DNA of 64,000 nt from Notospermus geniculatus (Eukaryota; Nemertea; Pilidiophora; Heteronemertea; Lineidae): contig NMRB01000007.1 in NCBI GenBank assembly GCA_002633025.1, positions 897,157 to 961,156 on the forward strand, in the 5' to 3' direction. The position numbers were made by a program, and so were the translations under genes. The notes beneath the pieces were generated by a model, which ran no database searches, was not told the origin of the DNA, and saw only the letters and a list, made by a program, of their open reading frames with translations. Of the stretch, positions 11,266 through 22,782 are shown in pieces. Position 1 is the stretch's first letter, and every line of letters starts with the position of its first letter.

Positions 11266-12567
11266 ATAGGAAGGGAGGGACGTCCACGTTTTGTTTCCAA
11301 TTAGGACGGTGTTGAACTTTGTACAGTAACTTGTGACACTACAGGCGTATTGACAAGGACACAGAAATATTGACCGACCACCGAACCACGCTCAACTTGA
11401 GACGGATGTTGACTCTCCGGTAACCAAGGGAAAGGTATCGAAACTAAAGAAAATATTATAATCAGGCTACGGGTCGTATGATAGGCAAACTTATGGGAGA
11501 ATTGGACACAGTCTTCGACCAAGATATTCTATATGCTGCGCCCTAGAAACAATTAAAAGGTTCCCCTGTAGCTTGGAGCTACAGCCAGCGATTGAGAGCT
11601 TTCAGTACACAGTTATTGTTAAATCTGTTTATGCACTTGAGAATTATCATCCGCCGATTCGTAAGCACATAGTTTCTCGCGGCGTATTCTCCGAATGACA
11701 ATCGACAAACCCTGGGCGGGTGTATGGAAGGACATGTTGCGGCAAGCTTAATCAAACAGCCCTTGGACAGTGTATATAGAGGATAAAGGGCATTATACGG
11801 TTTAAGAAGTGTTTATCCACGTAAATGGATTAACTTTGGCTGGAAACGAACATTTTTAGAAGATTTGGCGGTTTAGTATTCAAATGAATGCCGATTCTCA
11901 TGGTGGGACAGTCTGTCGTCACAAGACTTTTAGTTTCGACTCGTGAATTTTGTTTGGCATGAACTCCGTCACTTTCCCATTTTCCATTTCATAGCTTATC
12001 GTGCAAAAGAAAGACCCCCCCCCCTCAATAATTAAAATGCTACGAAAAAAGACACCAAATCGGTCAAAATTGTCTACAATAGGTAAATTTGACTGCGTCT
12101 GAGAAAAAAGCGTACACTACTACATGTACATTCATCGTTCTAAATTGGAAAAAAAACACGGTGGAGTTTTTTGTCTAATCATAACTGCCCAAATTCACTC
12201 AAATGCAATCTTAGTGTTAGAGTACAATGCAATCAATGTGTACGAAACTAATCGAACGCTATGAGCGTACATTTCACCATGAAATCGACACTAAGAATGA
12301 GAGGATGATAATGATCGTTCCTCCCAAAGGAAGCCTGAATTATTGAGAGCTATCCCTCTGTGGAATTCGTCACTCAAGCAATAGTTAATCTCGAATCTAG
12401 TCTTTCTTTCAGCGGGTTTTCACTCACCATCTGCCACCGGTCACCGCGGATTCGAGAAATGAGCGTTGAATGGAGAGAGGACGCGTGGTGTGGTGTCTTC
12501 TTTTCAAGATAGATCGCTCCGATCGAAGAAAAAAGTCGGTTCTAGAGACCTATTACATCATATAGCA

Positions 12568-12741
12568 CAGATGCGGATCCGAGGGGGGGGGCACCTGGCG
12601 CACGCCCCCTTTCGGCCAACAAATCTGTAAAATCGACCGTGGAATTCTGAAATTTGGAGTAAATCATTGAAATTCTCCGCAAATTTCAATGTTTCTAGCA
12701 CAATGCGCCCCCTCTTTCTCGAAATCCTGGATACGCCCCTG
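12568..12741. mobile_element. 174-bp element with CAG...CTG ends (copy A)
   Basis: The left end CAGATGCGGATCCGAGG and right end TCCTGGATACGCCCCTG are imperfect inverted repeats related to CAGGGGCGGATCC. TAGCA flanks both sides, a candidate 5-bp target duplication. It is present at the matching site in copy B (24080-24252), so insertion predates the split of the copies. Confidence 0.55.
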
Positions 12742-13332
12742 TAGCACACCTGCTGTTCTTTGCAGTTTTGACAATTTAGTACGAGCATGACGAGTGACGT
12801 TTGCCATTCTCCCGTACAAAAGCAAGACTCCGTCTGTCCTTGGACAGCAGCACATCGAATTCGTCACTACTACATCTCACAGAGTGCCAGCCATCTTGAA
12901 CAAACCTGCATGCAGGTCTGTACATTAGGCTACTGTACATTTTCCTTCCAAACAGATCGTTGCTCACTCTGCTTACAGAGTTAACTTTACCAATGTTACA
13001 TCAACATTTTCTTACATTAAAGTTGTTGTTTTACTATCACCTCGATTACCGATTATCAATTAACAACATGACCCCAATATTATGGAATTTTCACTACTGG
13101 CTTCAGCCGAGCATTTAGGCTATTGTAGCTGGTGTGATGACATACAACATTGGTGGTATTATCTCGGAAAATAATTCTGGCTTACTCTGTATACACCAAG
13201 GGATGGGAAGCGTGTCTAAATGTTTTTACTAGTATTATTCAGAATAATTTGCTGACAATTAGGTTTATAAACATATTACGCGTGGCAAGCATAGGAAGTT
13301 AATCTACGGCATGTTTGATAAACATTGTGGTT

Positions 13333-13382
13333 NNNNNNNNNNNNNNNNNNNNNNNNNNNNNNNNNNNNNNNNNNNNNNNNNN
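13333..13382. other. Assembly gap of 50 N
   Basis: Fifty uncalled bases immediately precede one arm of a large palindrome. The round length suggests a placeholder. Confidence 0.95.
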
Positions 13383-13911
13383 TATCGCAGGCCGGAGTGG
13401 ACACAATTCATATTTAATGTCCACATTAATTCCGATTTTATATCCACATTAAATCAAGAATTTATGTCCACACTTAATCAACCAATCGCAGCTGAGTTTT
13501 TAATGTGGATATAAAATCGCACTACTTATTTAATGTCCATATAAATTCGTATTTTATGTCCCCATTAAATCACGAATTAATATCCACATAAAATCGACCA
13601 ATCACGGATAAGGACTTTTGGACGGATGTGAGTGTTATCGATCGCTTCCGTCAACAATTCCATCGCTTCCGTCCAAAAGTCCTTATCCGTGATTGGTCGA
13701 TTTTATGTGGATATTAATTCGTGATTTAATGGGGACATAAAATACGAATTTATATGGACATTAAATAAGTAGTGCGATTTTATATCCACATTAAAAACTT
13801 AGCTGCGATTGGTTGATTAAGTGTGGACATAAATTCTTGATTTAATGTGGATATAAAATCGGAATTAATGTGGACATTAAATATGAATTGTGTCCACTCC
13901 GGCCTGCGATA
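13383..13911. repeat. 529-bp near-perfect palindrome beside the gap (copy A only)
   Basis: The left arm 13383-13626 (begins TATCGCAGGCCGGAGTGGAC) is the reverse complement of the right arm 13668-13911 with very few mismatches: 244-bp arms around a 41-bp spacer. Each arm contains short repeats of the type TTAATGTCCACATTAA. Copy B has about 750 bp of unrelated sequence at this position (24862-25608). It could be a fold-back transposon or an assembly artefact; the adjoining gap leaves this open. Confidence 0.85.
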
Positions 13912-13914
13912 TCC

Positions 13915-14092
13915 GTGAGGTGACAGGCGGATCTCCATGAAGAGCGACTGCAGCAAATCCTTCTCTTTCGTACATAACCAGTGTCACTCCGAAACCACCT
14001 TCCTGAATGTGTGAACGTTTCACAACTTGAAATGTGGACATGGTGCTCTCTGTCATGGCTTCTGCCGAGGTCACCTTGTTTACCAGGTTCAT
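13915..14092 (-). CDS. Candidate conserved open frame/exon, copy A
   Basis: On the minus strand a frame starting MNLVNKVTSAEAM and running through IQEGGFGVTLVMYEREGF to HGDPPVTS has natural-protein composition. The same frame is intact in copy B at 25613-25791, where the differences are conservative or silent over about 58 residues. An in-frame stop lies upstream of the Met. The similarity ends where the copies diverge (palindrome side). I do not recognise a family and see no matching exons. Confidence 0.22.
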
Positions 14093-15668
14093 GTTAGTAA
14101 CAAGTGACCAGTTTCATCGTTCACGCTCAAAGCATCAACTACCCTCTCCAGTTTTTCTAGCTTCTATGCAAATCAAATTCTTGTTGTCAAATATCAATCT
14201 ATCGGTTTGCTTACGACGACGTAATTCTAACGTCTACTTGATTCCTCCTGATATAACTGATGAAATTTCCATGTCACGTGCTGCAGACATCTCTATAAGT
14301 CAGAAAAGCACGGAATGTTCTCAAATCATGACAGCCAATGAGCCGAACTCTTGCCAACTTTCTTTTTCATCTCTTTTTCTTCACGTGCTCTCTCAATGTT
14401 CTATAGAAACGTCTCTAATACGATTGTGCCTGGATGGTGTCAACACCAAAAGTCACTCGGGCGATCAGGGCTTGAATATTAAATATGTATTCTCTGTAAG
14501 CCGGTGATATTTTCCAAGATAACAACCGTCTCCATTGCTGATTCTTCTTCCGTCATACAACTCCAACTACCCCGTAATTCAAAGTCATAACATTGTAACA
14601 TAGCGTGTTGTGAACAGAAACACACCGCACAACAGTTTTCTTAGCAATGTTGTTTTCGTGCGATATTGTTGATAATTAACCGTTATGGGACCGTTCATAA
14701 AAAGTGGCGCGTGTCACACTCTATAACCATGATATTACAAGCTATTTTTCTAGGACATTCGCTAAAATTCGGCAGCCTGAAGATCGGTGATGTCTCATGT
14801 GAAATCGCAGCCGCTTCCACCACGTAGGAAGATAGAAACCCGCCGTTATGTGCCGCACACAAGACGCACATATGTGGCAGTTTACGCGACCAGTGGCGCC
14901 ACCATAGCGGAACCGTTGCTTTGAGGAACTACAGTTGTTTTAAATTCTATCGCAAGTGTATGCTTGGCGGATGTAAATGACAGTCTCTTGACGTGAACTT
15001 GAAAAACGATCACTGCATGCTTGTTGGTGTTCTAGTTAGTTGAATAATCTCTACCAGATGTGTTCAGAACACGCCGAGCAATCACCATGCAAATCGCAGC
15101 GCCTTCTAGAAGAATGGTGTCGAGGCAACACACTTGCTGAGCTCAAACTACAGGTCTAGTTCATTCAAACTCCTTTGCCTGATGAAGCATGGCTCAGGCA
15201 AATTTGCCAGTCTAAGGCCTAAAAAAATACCTTTCCGCGTTCGGGATTTGGGCGCCGCCTCCGCTGTCCACGCCAGTAATGTGAAAACCGCCATGTTTTC
15301 ATTCCGTCCATTACAACGTCAAAGATCGATGATATTTCATTAATTGTCGTAGATTAGAACTAGTTAGCATGAATTTGTGCAATTGTTGAATTCATCTGGA
15401 CCCCAGGACGCTCGTCAAAGCTTTCATTCAAATGACATACATATTGTACCACATTATCCAACTCGTGTTCACTCACAACCTCTAAGGACGCAACCTCAAT
15501 AACCTTTTTTCTCTTTTTCGATACATGAAATTCAAGATCTGTTTATCTAATCGAATCAAATGCAATAAATGCATTAACGACCGCAGAGCAAAACCGTTCT
15601 CGTCACCAAATCACCACGAGAACAGGAAACCGACTTGGTAGGACTTTCAAGGGAACAAGAGCCGGAGT

Positions 15669-15669
15669 N
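15669..15669. other. Single N replacing about 525 bp present in copy B
   Basis: Copy A reads GCCGGAGT-N-GCAATGTGCTG. Copy B reads the same flanks at 27359 and 27893 with about 525 bp between. The N therefore stands for missing sequence or a join. Confidence 0.6.
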
Positions 15670-16436
15670 GCAATGTGCTGTGTGGCACATTCCCCTGTCT
15701 GCTTGCCCACAGGTACGAGACGCTGGCATCAACGTTCACGATTGGCTGATCCTCATTGTCATGGATGTCCGGCCATTCTCCGCGGGACGCTCACCAAAAC
15801 AATACACGCTGACAACTCCCTCTGCTTCTATCGTAATAATCGGGTTCATATAATTGATTTCAGAAAGCATGAGTTGATACCGAAGAAGAACCGTATATTT
15901 ATTCCTTTATCACACAGTTGATGAATAAATCGGTCGACTGTGGTGCGTCTTTGTGCGTCCGCACGTGGGCCCTCCGCCTAATTGTTGGCGTATAAAACGT
16001 GTCTCGGTGGAGGATGTGCGGGAAACGCCGCCTAACTCGTAGTTCATGAATGGTAGGTAAGTGTGTGCTTCAAATAAATCAAAGTTGTAATTGAATTAAA
16101 AGAATAGTTTTCCTGTCCATGGCATCCCGTGACGTGACTACGAGTTCCACTCTATCATCGTGTTTTGTGGCTTTAGACACGTTAGATATCCATACTTGTC
16201 GAAATTGTTTTGATGTCACCAATTCCTGGTATTAGCCATTCAATTAATGAAGCAGTGGATACGTGGATTCTATTTCTACTCCATAACGGGTGACATATTG
16301 ATGTGTCGTCCCAAAAAATGGACTGTCACGTACCTCAAAATGAAATACTCCCCCTTCCCAGCAACATGCATGACAGATGGACTATGTACGCCTACTCTTT
16401 ACAAACCATTCGTGGGCAAGCAGTCGTTACCCACCC

Positions 16437-16724
16437 CGGTTCTCAGTCGTTACCGCGGTCCTGCAGTCGTTCCCGCGGTCCTTCAGTCGTTACCCGCGGT
16501 CCTGCAGTCATCACCGCGGTCCTGCAGCCGTTACCGCTGTCCCGCAGTCGTTACCGCGGTCCTGCAGTCATTACCGCGGTCCTGCAGTCGTTACCGCTGT
16601 CCTGCAATCGTTACCGCGGTCCTGCAGTCGTTACCGCGGTCCTGCAGTCGTTACCGCTGTCCTGCAATCGTTACCGCGGTCCTGCAGTCGATACCGCGGT
16701 CCTGCAGTTGTTACCGCGGTCCTG
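16437..16724. repeat. 20-bp minisatellite, about 14 units (copy A)
   Basis: The unit is CAGTCGTTACCGCGGTCCTG with an exact 20-bp period, carrying variants such as GCTGT for GCGGT. Copy B has the same array with three fewer units (28658-28884). A period not divisible by 3 opens all three plus frames with Arg/Ser/Pro-rich 20-residue repeats, which are artefacts. Confidence 0.92.
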
Positions 16725-17840
16725 CTTGTACGATGCACAGATAAATGGAGATGTGGACCCACATTTCGGCGCTTCTCGATCACAAAAACATCGGTCAAAT
16801 TTGGCCGCTTTGCACCGATATTGCACACCGGTATTTCAGGATACGACAAACTCTGGTCAGACTTACATTCAAATCTGCACGATAGCGTTTCATCGCTGCG
16901 AAAAACTGACACCTTAGAATGCAAAAACTCATTGTGGCTTTTTGTCGTATTTCCTACAAACCGCGCTCATCAAAAGTGACATCTTTGCCTTGGCAATTGT
17001 TCTCGAAATCGTTCCCTTCCAAAAGTGACACCCCGGATGACACCCCACCGTTCATCTCTCCTAACAAATGCAAGAGGCGGCATGACTAGGAATAATTATT
17101 TCAATTTACACCCTGATTTCTGTTCCTTCCCCACCTCTACAAGACGAATTCAAAGCCTTAATGGTGTTTTCAAAAGTGTCCCCGTCAAACTGTTGAGAGC
17201 CTATCACATTTGACCCGCATGTTAATAAAAGCGTTACAATGACAAAGCTTCGGCAATGAATTCAGTAACCGCATCGTTGAAAAGATACAGTCATAAAGCA
17301 CGTTGCCTGTTCATAAAGGATACAGCCAGGCAGACACCATTGTCAATGCAAAATCAAATTATGCAAAATCACTCGAAAAGTTATCACTCAAAAGTGAACA
17401 TGATGTTGCCTTTATGTGTCCGTGTTGAACACAGCGTTCTTGATATAATGAACCCATGGGGTTGTTCTTGAGGCGAGCAGCAGGGAAGCTGGGAGACTAT
17501 GGTCTGATATGATTTCATATTTTCTCTATATGTTCCAGTTCTGCGGTGATATTTTCTCCTGAATATTTGTGTTTGAAAGAGGTACGCTTGCGGTGATTGC
17601 CAAGGGCGGCTTGTGAGGACAACCTTGCAGGAAAACAGACTTGAGCTGATAAGTTGGAACACACTATTGAAGACTGTCGGTGCTGTCCTTAATTGAGAGG
17701 TGTCGTCCTCAATATAGAGGTCAAAATGAACAGTCTGTGAAATCTACTGTCCTGAATAGAGAGGTGTCCTCCTGGCAGAGGTGTCCGTCAAGAGAGGTTA
17801 TACTCTATAATGCCTTATTGGCGCTTATCTCTATTCAATA

Positions 17841-17966
17841 GGGAGTTTTCGCAAAGCCCGCGAAACGCCAACGCGAACGTCAAACCCATTGTTCGATGCC
17901 ACGAAGAGAGCACCGAACAAAAGGATAGACGTTCGCGTTGGCGTTTCGGGGGCTTTGCGAAAACTC
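17841..17966. mobile_element. 126-bp palindromic MITE, TA target site (copy A only)
   Basis: Starts GGGAGTTTTCGCAAAGCCCG and ends GGGGGCTTTGCGAAAACTC. The long arms include CGAAACGCCAACGCGAACGT and its complement, around a loop containing CATTGTTCGATGCCACGAAG. It is flanked by TA on both sides. Copy B shows the empty site, with one TA, at 29975-29976. A single TA target points to a Tc1/mariner-mobilised element. Related copies are at 44700-44827 and 48373-48487. Confidence 0.85.
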
Positions 17967-19684
17967 TATTTTAGGACAATCTCGTGAACGGAACAACCAG
18001 TTAGCAGCACAAGACTCGTCTCCATCTCTCAACATAAAGTAACATTTCCTGATGTAACATTCCTCTCTGCCGATGAACCCAACATAATTAGATTGATTCA
18101 AAACTGATTTCGTCGTAAGGCTAAAGTTTACAGTATATTGATTCGAATTCATGAAGTCAGCCGGGGCATGTCATCATTCGGAGTGTCTGCAATCACTTGG
18201 GAACATTTTGTGGTCGATACGTGGTGTAATCAGCCGAGATTTCGTGTAGATCTTACTTCAAAATGTAGACAAGCCATGTTTGTTCTCAATACAAGCCGTG
18301 ATGGGGGGGGGGAGGTATTTGTATCGCAAAACTATATATGATCCACATCATATAGCCGTAGTTGCAATGACCGTTATATCAAAAATATATAAGCTCGCTT
18401 ATCTATTTTTGGTTATAGTTCGTAGTCACTGGTGCTTATCTATAGTTAAAAGAATACACATTGCTAGTGGTTGGTAGTTGGCACTGTTGCGGTGTGAATG
18501 GTCCGTAGTTCAGGTCCTGATGGTGTATTATAGATGTGTACCGAAAATTGCGGAGGGTCTGAATTCATGTTCACATGCAGCCCTATCTTTTAGAGCTCAA
18601 ATGGGAACTGCTGCCTATGGTGGCATTCGTAACTTCTTTGTCCAACGACGAGTCATGGCTGCATCTCATTCCCGGGATCTCATTCACGATATAGTGAGCT
18701 AGCAGAAGGCCAGGATGTCGAACTGGAAGACGAGATAGATTCCCTGACTGGGAACCAAACGTTTGCAATGTTCGAGAGCTGTGATTTGTATCATAGCTTG
18801 CCCGATACCAAAATCAATACATTCTTTCAAAAATGGTTCTGACTCGTCTGATATCATCTCGTTCCAAGCTTTCTCTGCAGAACGTTGGGCAGCAGACGAG
18901 ATTATTCTGGCGGGAACCAATCATAACACGACTCAGACGATGGTATAGGATGAGTGTTCGGTGTTGGTCCACATGAGGGGAGCTGGACTGCATCATATTG
19001 TACGTATCTGAAGCACAGTCATTCGAAATGACTGGAGGTGTTTGTCTTAGATATGGAAGTTACTCCGCCATTTCAACTGCCACACGTGACCAGGAAAAGC
19101 AGTTGCCTTTCGCTTGCGTCACGTTTCGAGCGTGGGTGATAAGCTATCATGGCGAACACCTCAGTTTTGACAGGAACGGTCCCGTCTCTCCGCGGGTGGG
19201 ACTTCCAACTGGCATGATTGGGCCTTGGTTATAACAACAGCAAACACGTTGGATTGAAACCCTCTGGAAGGCTGGTGGTGCGAATGGGCGAGCATCTTGC
19301 GATCTTGTGAATCTCCAACGGACGTTCACGGCCGACTGGAGAGGCAGGTGCAGCCCTCCATACAGCATCCATCCATTGAGCCAGACATGCTCTGCAAATG
19401 CCACGCCAAATTATTAATCAGATGAGAATTCTTGGGCACGTCCATATATCGAGAAGAACAAGGGTGGATCGATGCACCTCTGTTTGCTCGTCATCATTGG
19501 CACCTTGCGCGTTCAAATGACTCGAGGGTAAAGACTCTGTGTGTAATGAAACATGAATATTTAATGGCGCTTACCAGGCTTCGAGGGCACTACAATATCG
19601 TTGAGGGTCGAACAAGAGCACTCTGATGAGGTTAATTAAGAGTCCGCGGGGTCGATTTGAAAATGATACCGCTCGTTAACGCAA

Positions 19685-19750
19685 TTTTTGTGGTGTCGGA
19701 GTGGATACGCTGTCATTTCTTGGGGGTTCGAATCCAGGCATGCCAGGAGT
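19685..19750 (+). tRNA. tRNA-like head (Ser/Leu-like), probably SINE or pseudogene, copy A
   Basis: TGGTGTCGGAGTGG (19691-19704) resembles an A box and GGTTCGAATCC (19725-19735) is a perfect B box. The 21-base gap between the boxes is shorter than in an intact Ser/Leu tRNA and the anticodon arm is not formed. Part of the 3' side is deleted in copy B (32007-32066). Confidence 0.3.
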
Positions 19751-19768
19751 CAGTGAGACACTTATAAT

Positions 19769-20027
19769 GGTTCCAGATCTCACCGCTAGGGGTGCATACC
19801 GAGATCGGTGCGCCTGTCGCCCATTACCACCTGTTCTGCCGAAAAGCGGCCGATGAAAAAAACGCCTTGATTGGTCGCTGTCATTCAAGAAAAGAGCAAT
19901 CAATGGCCTTTCAACTTACCAATGAACGGGTTTTTCGGCGGCTGCTATCCGGCCGACACGTCGTCATTGTGGCCAACAGACACTGCCAATCTCAGAACAC
20001 CATAGCCCTAGCGGTGAGATCTCGAAC
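19769..20027. mobile_element. MITE with GGTTCCAGATCTCACCGCTAG ends (copy A)
   Basis: The left end GGTTCCAGATCTCACCGCTA is inverted at the right end as TAGCGGTGAGATCTCGAAC. TAAT flanks each side. The interior contains CCAAT-type words and TTTTTCGGCGGC. Further members lie at 32083-32281 (copy B, internally deleted), 34151-34362 (opposite orientation) and 39691-39866 (diverged). Confidence 0.75.
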
Positions 20028-20409
20028 TAATATAAGATTCGGCGTGTTCTGATGTCCCCCGTCCTGTGGTTGAGTAACTTAACATTGAAACATTGACTTT
20101 TGTCTAAGTCCTCACCTTCTATTAGTCCTAATCAATATCTCACGGATAATTTCACTGCCGGTCGTGGATCAAGAAATAATTTCAAATTGATCCGGGGTAT
20201 CGTTCAGATTTGTCTTTATGACGTCTGCCTGATTGGCTGAATCAGGGATCATGGAGAGAGCATGAATGTTAAGGGAGTTTTGCGGTGGCCTACAGCCCAA
20301 ACTCGTCTATTTATAGAAACGTGCAGTAATACATCGTCTGATGCAGTGATGTCATAACGCCAAACAGTTGCGCGCGTACCAGAGTGAGCAGGGGTAACGA
20401 GCATAAAGA

Positions 20410-20501
20410 GGTCGTAACCCTACGTCAGGCCTAAACCAGGCGTAGTGCAAGGGCCACAACGAGCACTACGCCTGGCTTAGGCCAAACGTAGGGTTACGAC
20501 C
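20410..20501. repeat. 92-bp hairpin just beyond copy A
   Basis: GGTCGTAACCCTACG and CGTAGGGTTACGACC are the outer arms, with CCAGGCGTAGTGC and GCACTACGCCTGG inside and a loop of about 15 bases. It starts some 16 bp after homology with copy B ends and has no counterpart after copy B. Confidence 0.75.
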
Positions 20502-20593
20502 CCAATCTCGTTCCAATCGCCGTTAGTTCCGTTCCGCATTTTATGATGGCTCCACTAACGTCTCTGGAACCAATACTTCTCCGGTTTCACAAG

Positions 20594-20594
20594 N
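20594..20594. other. Single-N join immediately before copy B
   Basis: The base after this N is exactly the first base of homology with position 9085. A real duplication breakpoint has no reason to coincide with an uncalled base, but a contig end does. Confidence 0.6.
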
Positions 20595-20764
20595 GTCGTC
20601 AATTTCACAATATTACGCAGTCCCCATTGTTTAGTCTGGAGTCATTGAAAGCGTCGGCCGACGGTGACAGCCAATCAGTTTGGATTAGTCTTTGATTTAC
20701 CATTGTTCACGTAAAGTTAACGAACTTAATTCTTATAGGTCTGTCGCTATGCTCTTGGCTTCCT

Positions 20765-21128
20765 GGGCCCATCGATATTCATGAAACCTTGCTAGCTTAG
20801 TTGGTTGCTCGTCGTGTACATTGGCCTGTACAAACTGGGTGATGTAGTAACTGACTAAAGGCCGATTTAATAGACGTTTGCTAAGCTAACCATTGGTTCC
20901 ACCAAAAATAAATAAGCATGCGAAAAGTGTACAAACTAAATTCTCACCAAAAAGCCCTGTTTGGATGGATAGTAAGCGCTATACAGAGCTTAGAAAATGG
21001 GGCTTTGGGGTGAAAAATTTAGTGACATTTTTTGCACGCCTCTCTATTTTTGGTGGAACCAATGGTTAGCTTAGCAAACGTCTATTAAATCGGCGCTAAG
21101 CCCAGCAAGGTTTTATGAATATGGGCCC
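20765..21128. mobile_element. 364-bp palindromic MITE with GGGCCC ends (copy B)
   Basis: Counterpart of 9257-9574. It keeps the left-arm segment with TTTAATAGACGTTTGCTAAG that copy A has lost, so both arms pair over most of their length. It runs directly into TGAACTGTAG. Confidence 0.75.
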
Positions 21129-22336
21129 TGAACTGTAGATGTTGCCAAACTCTAACTGTAGATGTTGCCAAACTCCAAACACAATCAGTCGTTCAACACT
21201 CGTTTCTTTGGCGGATAGATTTGGATGCGTGGGGACGGGTTTGAAGACGGCCAAAACACGGTGTGAAGTTGATTGGATTTGCAAATCGCTCGGCAATCGC
21301 CAATATCCTGTCACCTCCGATAGCAAAGCTTATTCAACGATTTGATGGTCGTTCAAAATGTTATTTTCCGCTAATACAACCATTGTTGCTCTCAAACTGG
21401 CCGCGGCTAGAAACGGAGGGAAATGGATTTGTAACAATCACATTTATTGTTTACCTCATAATTGTCTGTTCCGTGTAATGAGTTGATTAGTGTTACTTGA
21501 ATTTATCATTCGACGCCTTTAAATCAACAAACGACTTCGACCCTTGTTTCCACCTAGAAACTCAAAGGACCCTGCGGCCCTCTGCTACACGTCCAGCGGA
21601 TTAGACTGATGACAAAAATAACATATACTTAAGAATCTGAAAAGGTGTTTTGATGGTCAGAATAGGTAGCTAATAAATGGCTTAGAATTCAAATCTTTGA
21701 TTTGAACAAGCATTTCAATACACCTGGCGGTGACTTTTGAAGTTTTCCGCAATTTGGGAAACATCAAAGCTACATTATTTGCCAGTGTTTTTCTAAGACC
21801 TGTTCGCGTGTACGTTTCGGTATTCGCTTACACCTAATCCCTCTTAATGTACTAAAACCACTAAATAATTGAGAAAATATTTTTCTTGTCAATTGTAATG
21901 GTACTTCGGTTGATTAAGCAGCTATTTTTTGCTATAATGACTATGAAAACGACGTGTTTTTGCTGTAATCGTCCCAGGTACGACTCCAGCGGACACAGAC
22001 AGTGAAAAAAACATGAATTTCGCTTATTTTCAACGATATTTTATGTTCTTTTATGTGTTAATGAGGCAAAATTTACGCTTGCAATGATAACTTAACAAAT
22101 CGTAAAATTAGTTTTTAATTCTCAAAACAGTATCGCAAACTTCGGAATCGGTTATCCGAATTGGACTGGCAAACAAGTCTACCTCAAGGCAGATTTTTCT
22201 AAACAGCACCTTTTGAATTAGAAAAGACAAACATGTGATTGAAAAGCTATCGCTTTTGAAGACTCAAAATGCAAGTTCGTCGAAACATCATCCTATGAGG
22301 TTTTCAGTCAACAGTCCTCCACCACACGGGGTTATA

Positions 22337-22782
22337 CATCCTCCCACAGCATGAGTTTTTACCTCGCTCCTCTTCATCCGCTCACACAAACCCCTGCTGA
22401 AATACAACGGCCAGTGAATCTGATGTGGCTGTTCCATACTCCAGTTGCACTCCCTGTATTTTAAGGATGACTGGAGAAGTTCAAATTTCGTGGTTTTACC
22501 CAGTTTGATTTTAAAGTTTTATCCTTTACAAATCACTTACATCTTTCCAAAATTGACTGAATTTTATCACAAAGGTTCTTCCTGTGTATAGGAAAGATTC
22601 TTATTATTTTTGATTGTTATTATGAGTCATAATTATTTAATATTGACACCCTGAAAATGCTGCATTCTGATTGGGCAATGGTTTTCTGACCGCCTCTGCT
22701 TGCCTGGGAGGCCCAATTTCAGCAGGGCTTTGTGTGGAGTGTATGAAGAGGAACGAGACCAAAGCCCTGCTGTGGGAGGATG
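22337..22782. mobile_element. 446-bp element with 8-bp target duplication (copy B only)
   Basis: Ends CATCCTCCCACAGC and GCTGTGGGAGGATG are perfect inverted repeats. GGGTTATA occurs on both sides (22329-22336 and 22783-22790), an 8-bp target-site duplication as made by hAT-type transposases. The subterminal words CTCGCTCCTCTTCATCCGCT and TGTATGAAGAGGAACGAGA are also inverted. No transposase is encoded. A short relative is at 1128-1229. Confidence 0.8.

Larger units (their letters stand above)
9085..20394 (+). repeat. Copy A of an 11-12 kb direct repeat (allelic copy or tandem duplication)
   Basis: From GTCGTCAATTTCACAATATT at 9085 the sequence is collinear with 20595-32666 as far as CCAGAGTGAGC. 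Divergence by eye is a few percent in substitutions, with many indels. Copy A alone carries the small element at 9575-9684, the CACTGTTAG element at 10941-11265, the 50-N gap plus palindrome at 13333-13911 and the 126-bp MITE at 17841-17966. It lacks about 525 bp at the N at 15669. No confident gene is present in either copy. High identity with transposon-scale differences fits two haplotypes as well as a recent duplication. Confidence 0.9.

Noticed and set aside
16247-16979. Three overlapping 165-204 residue frames rich in Arg, Ser, Pro and Val
   Set aside because: They are translations of a 20-bp tandem array in all three frames; the 20-residue periodicity comes from the DNA repeat.
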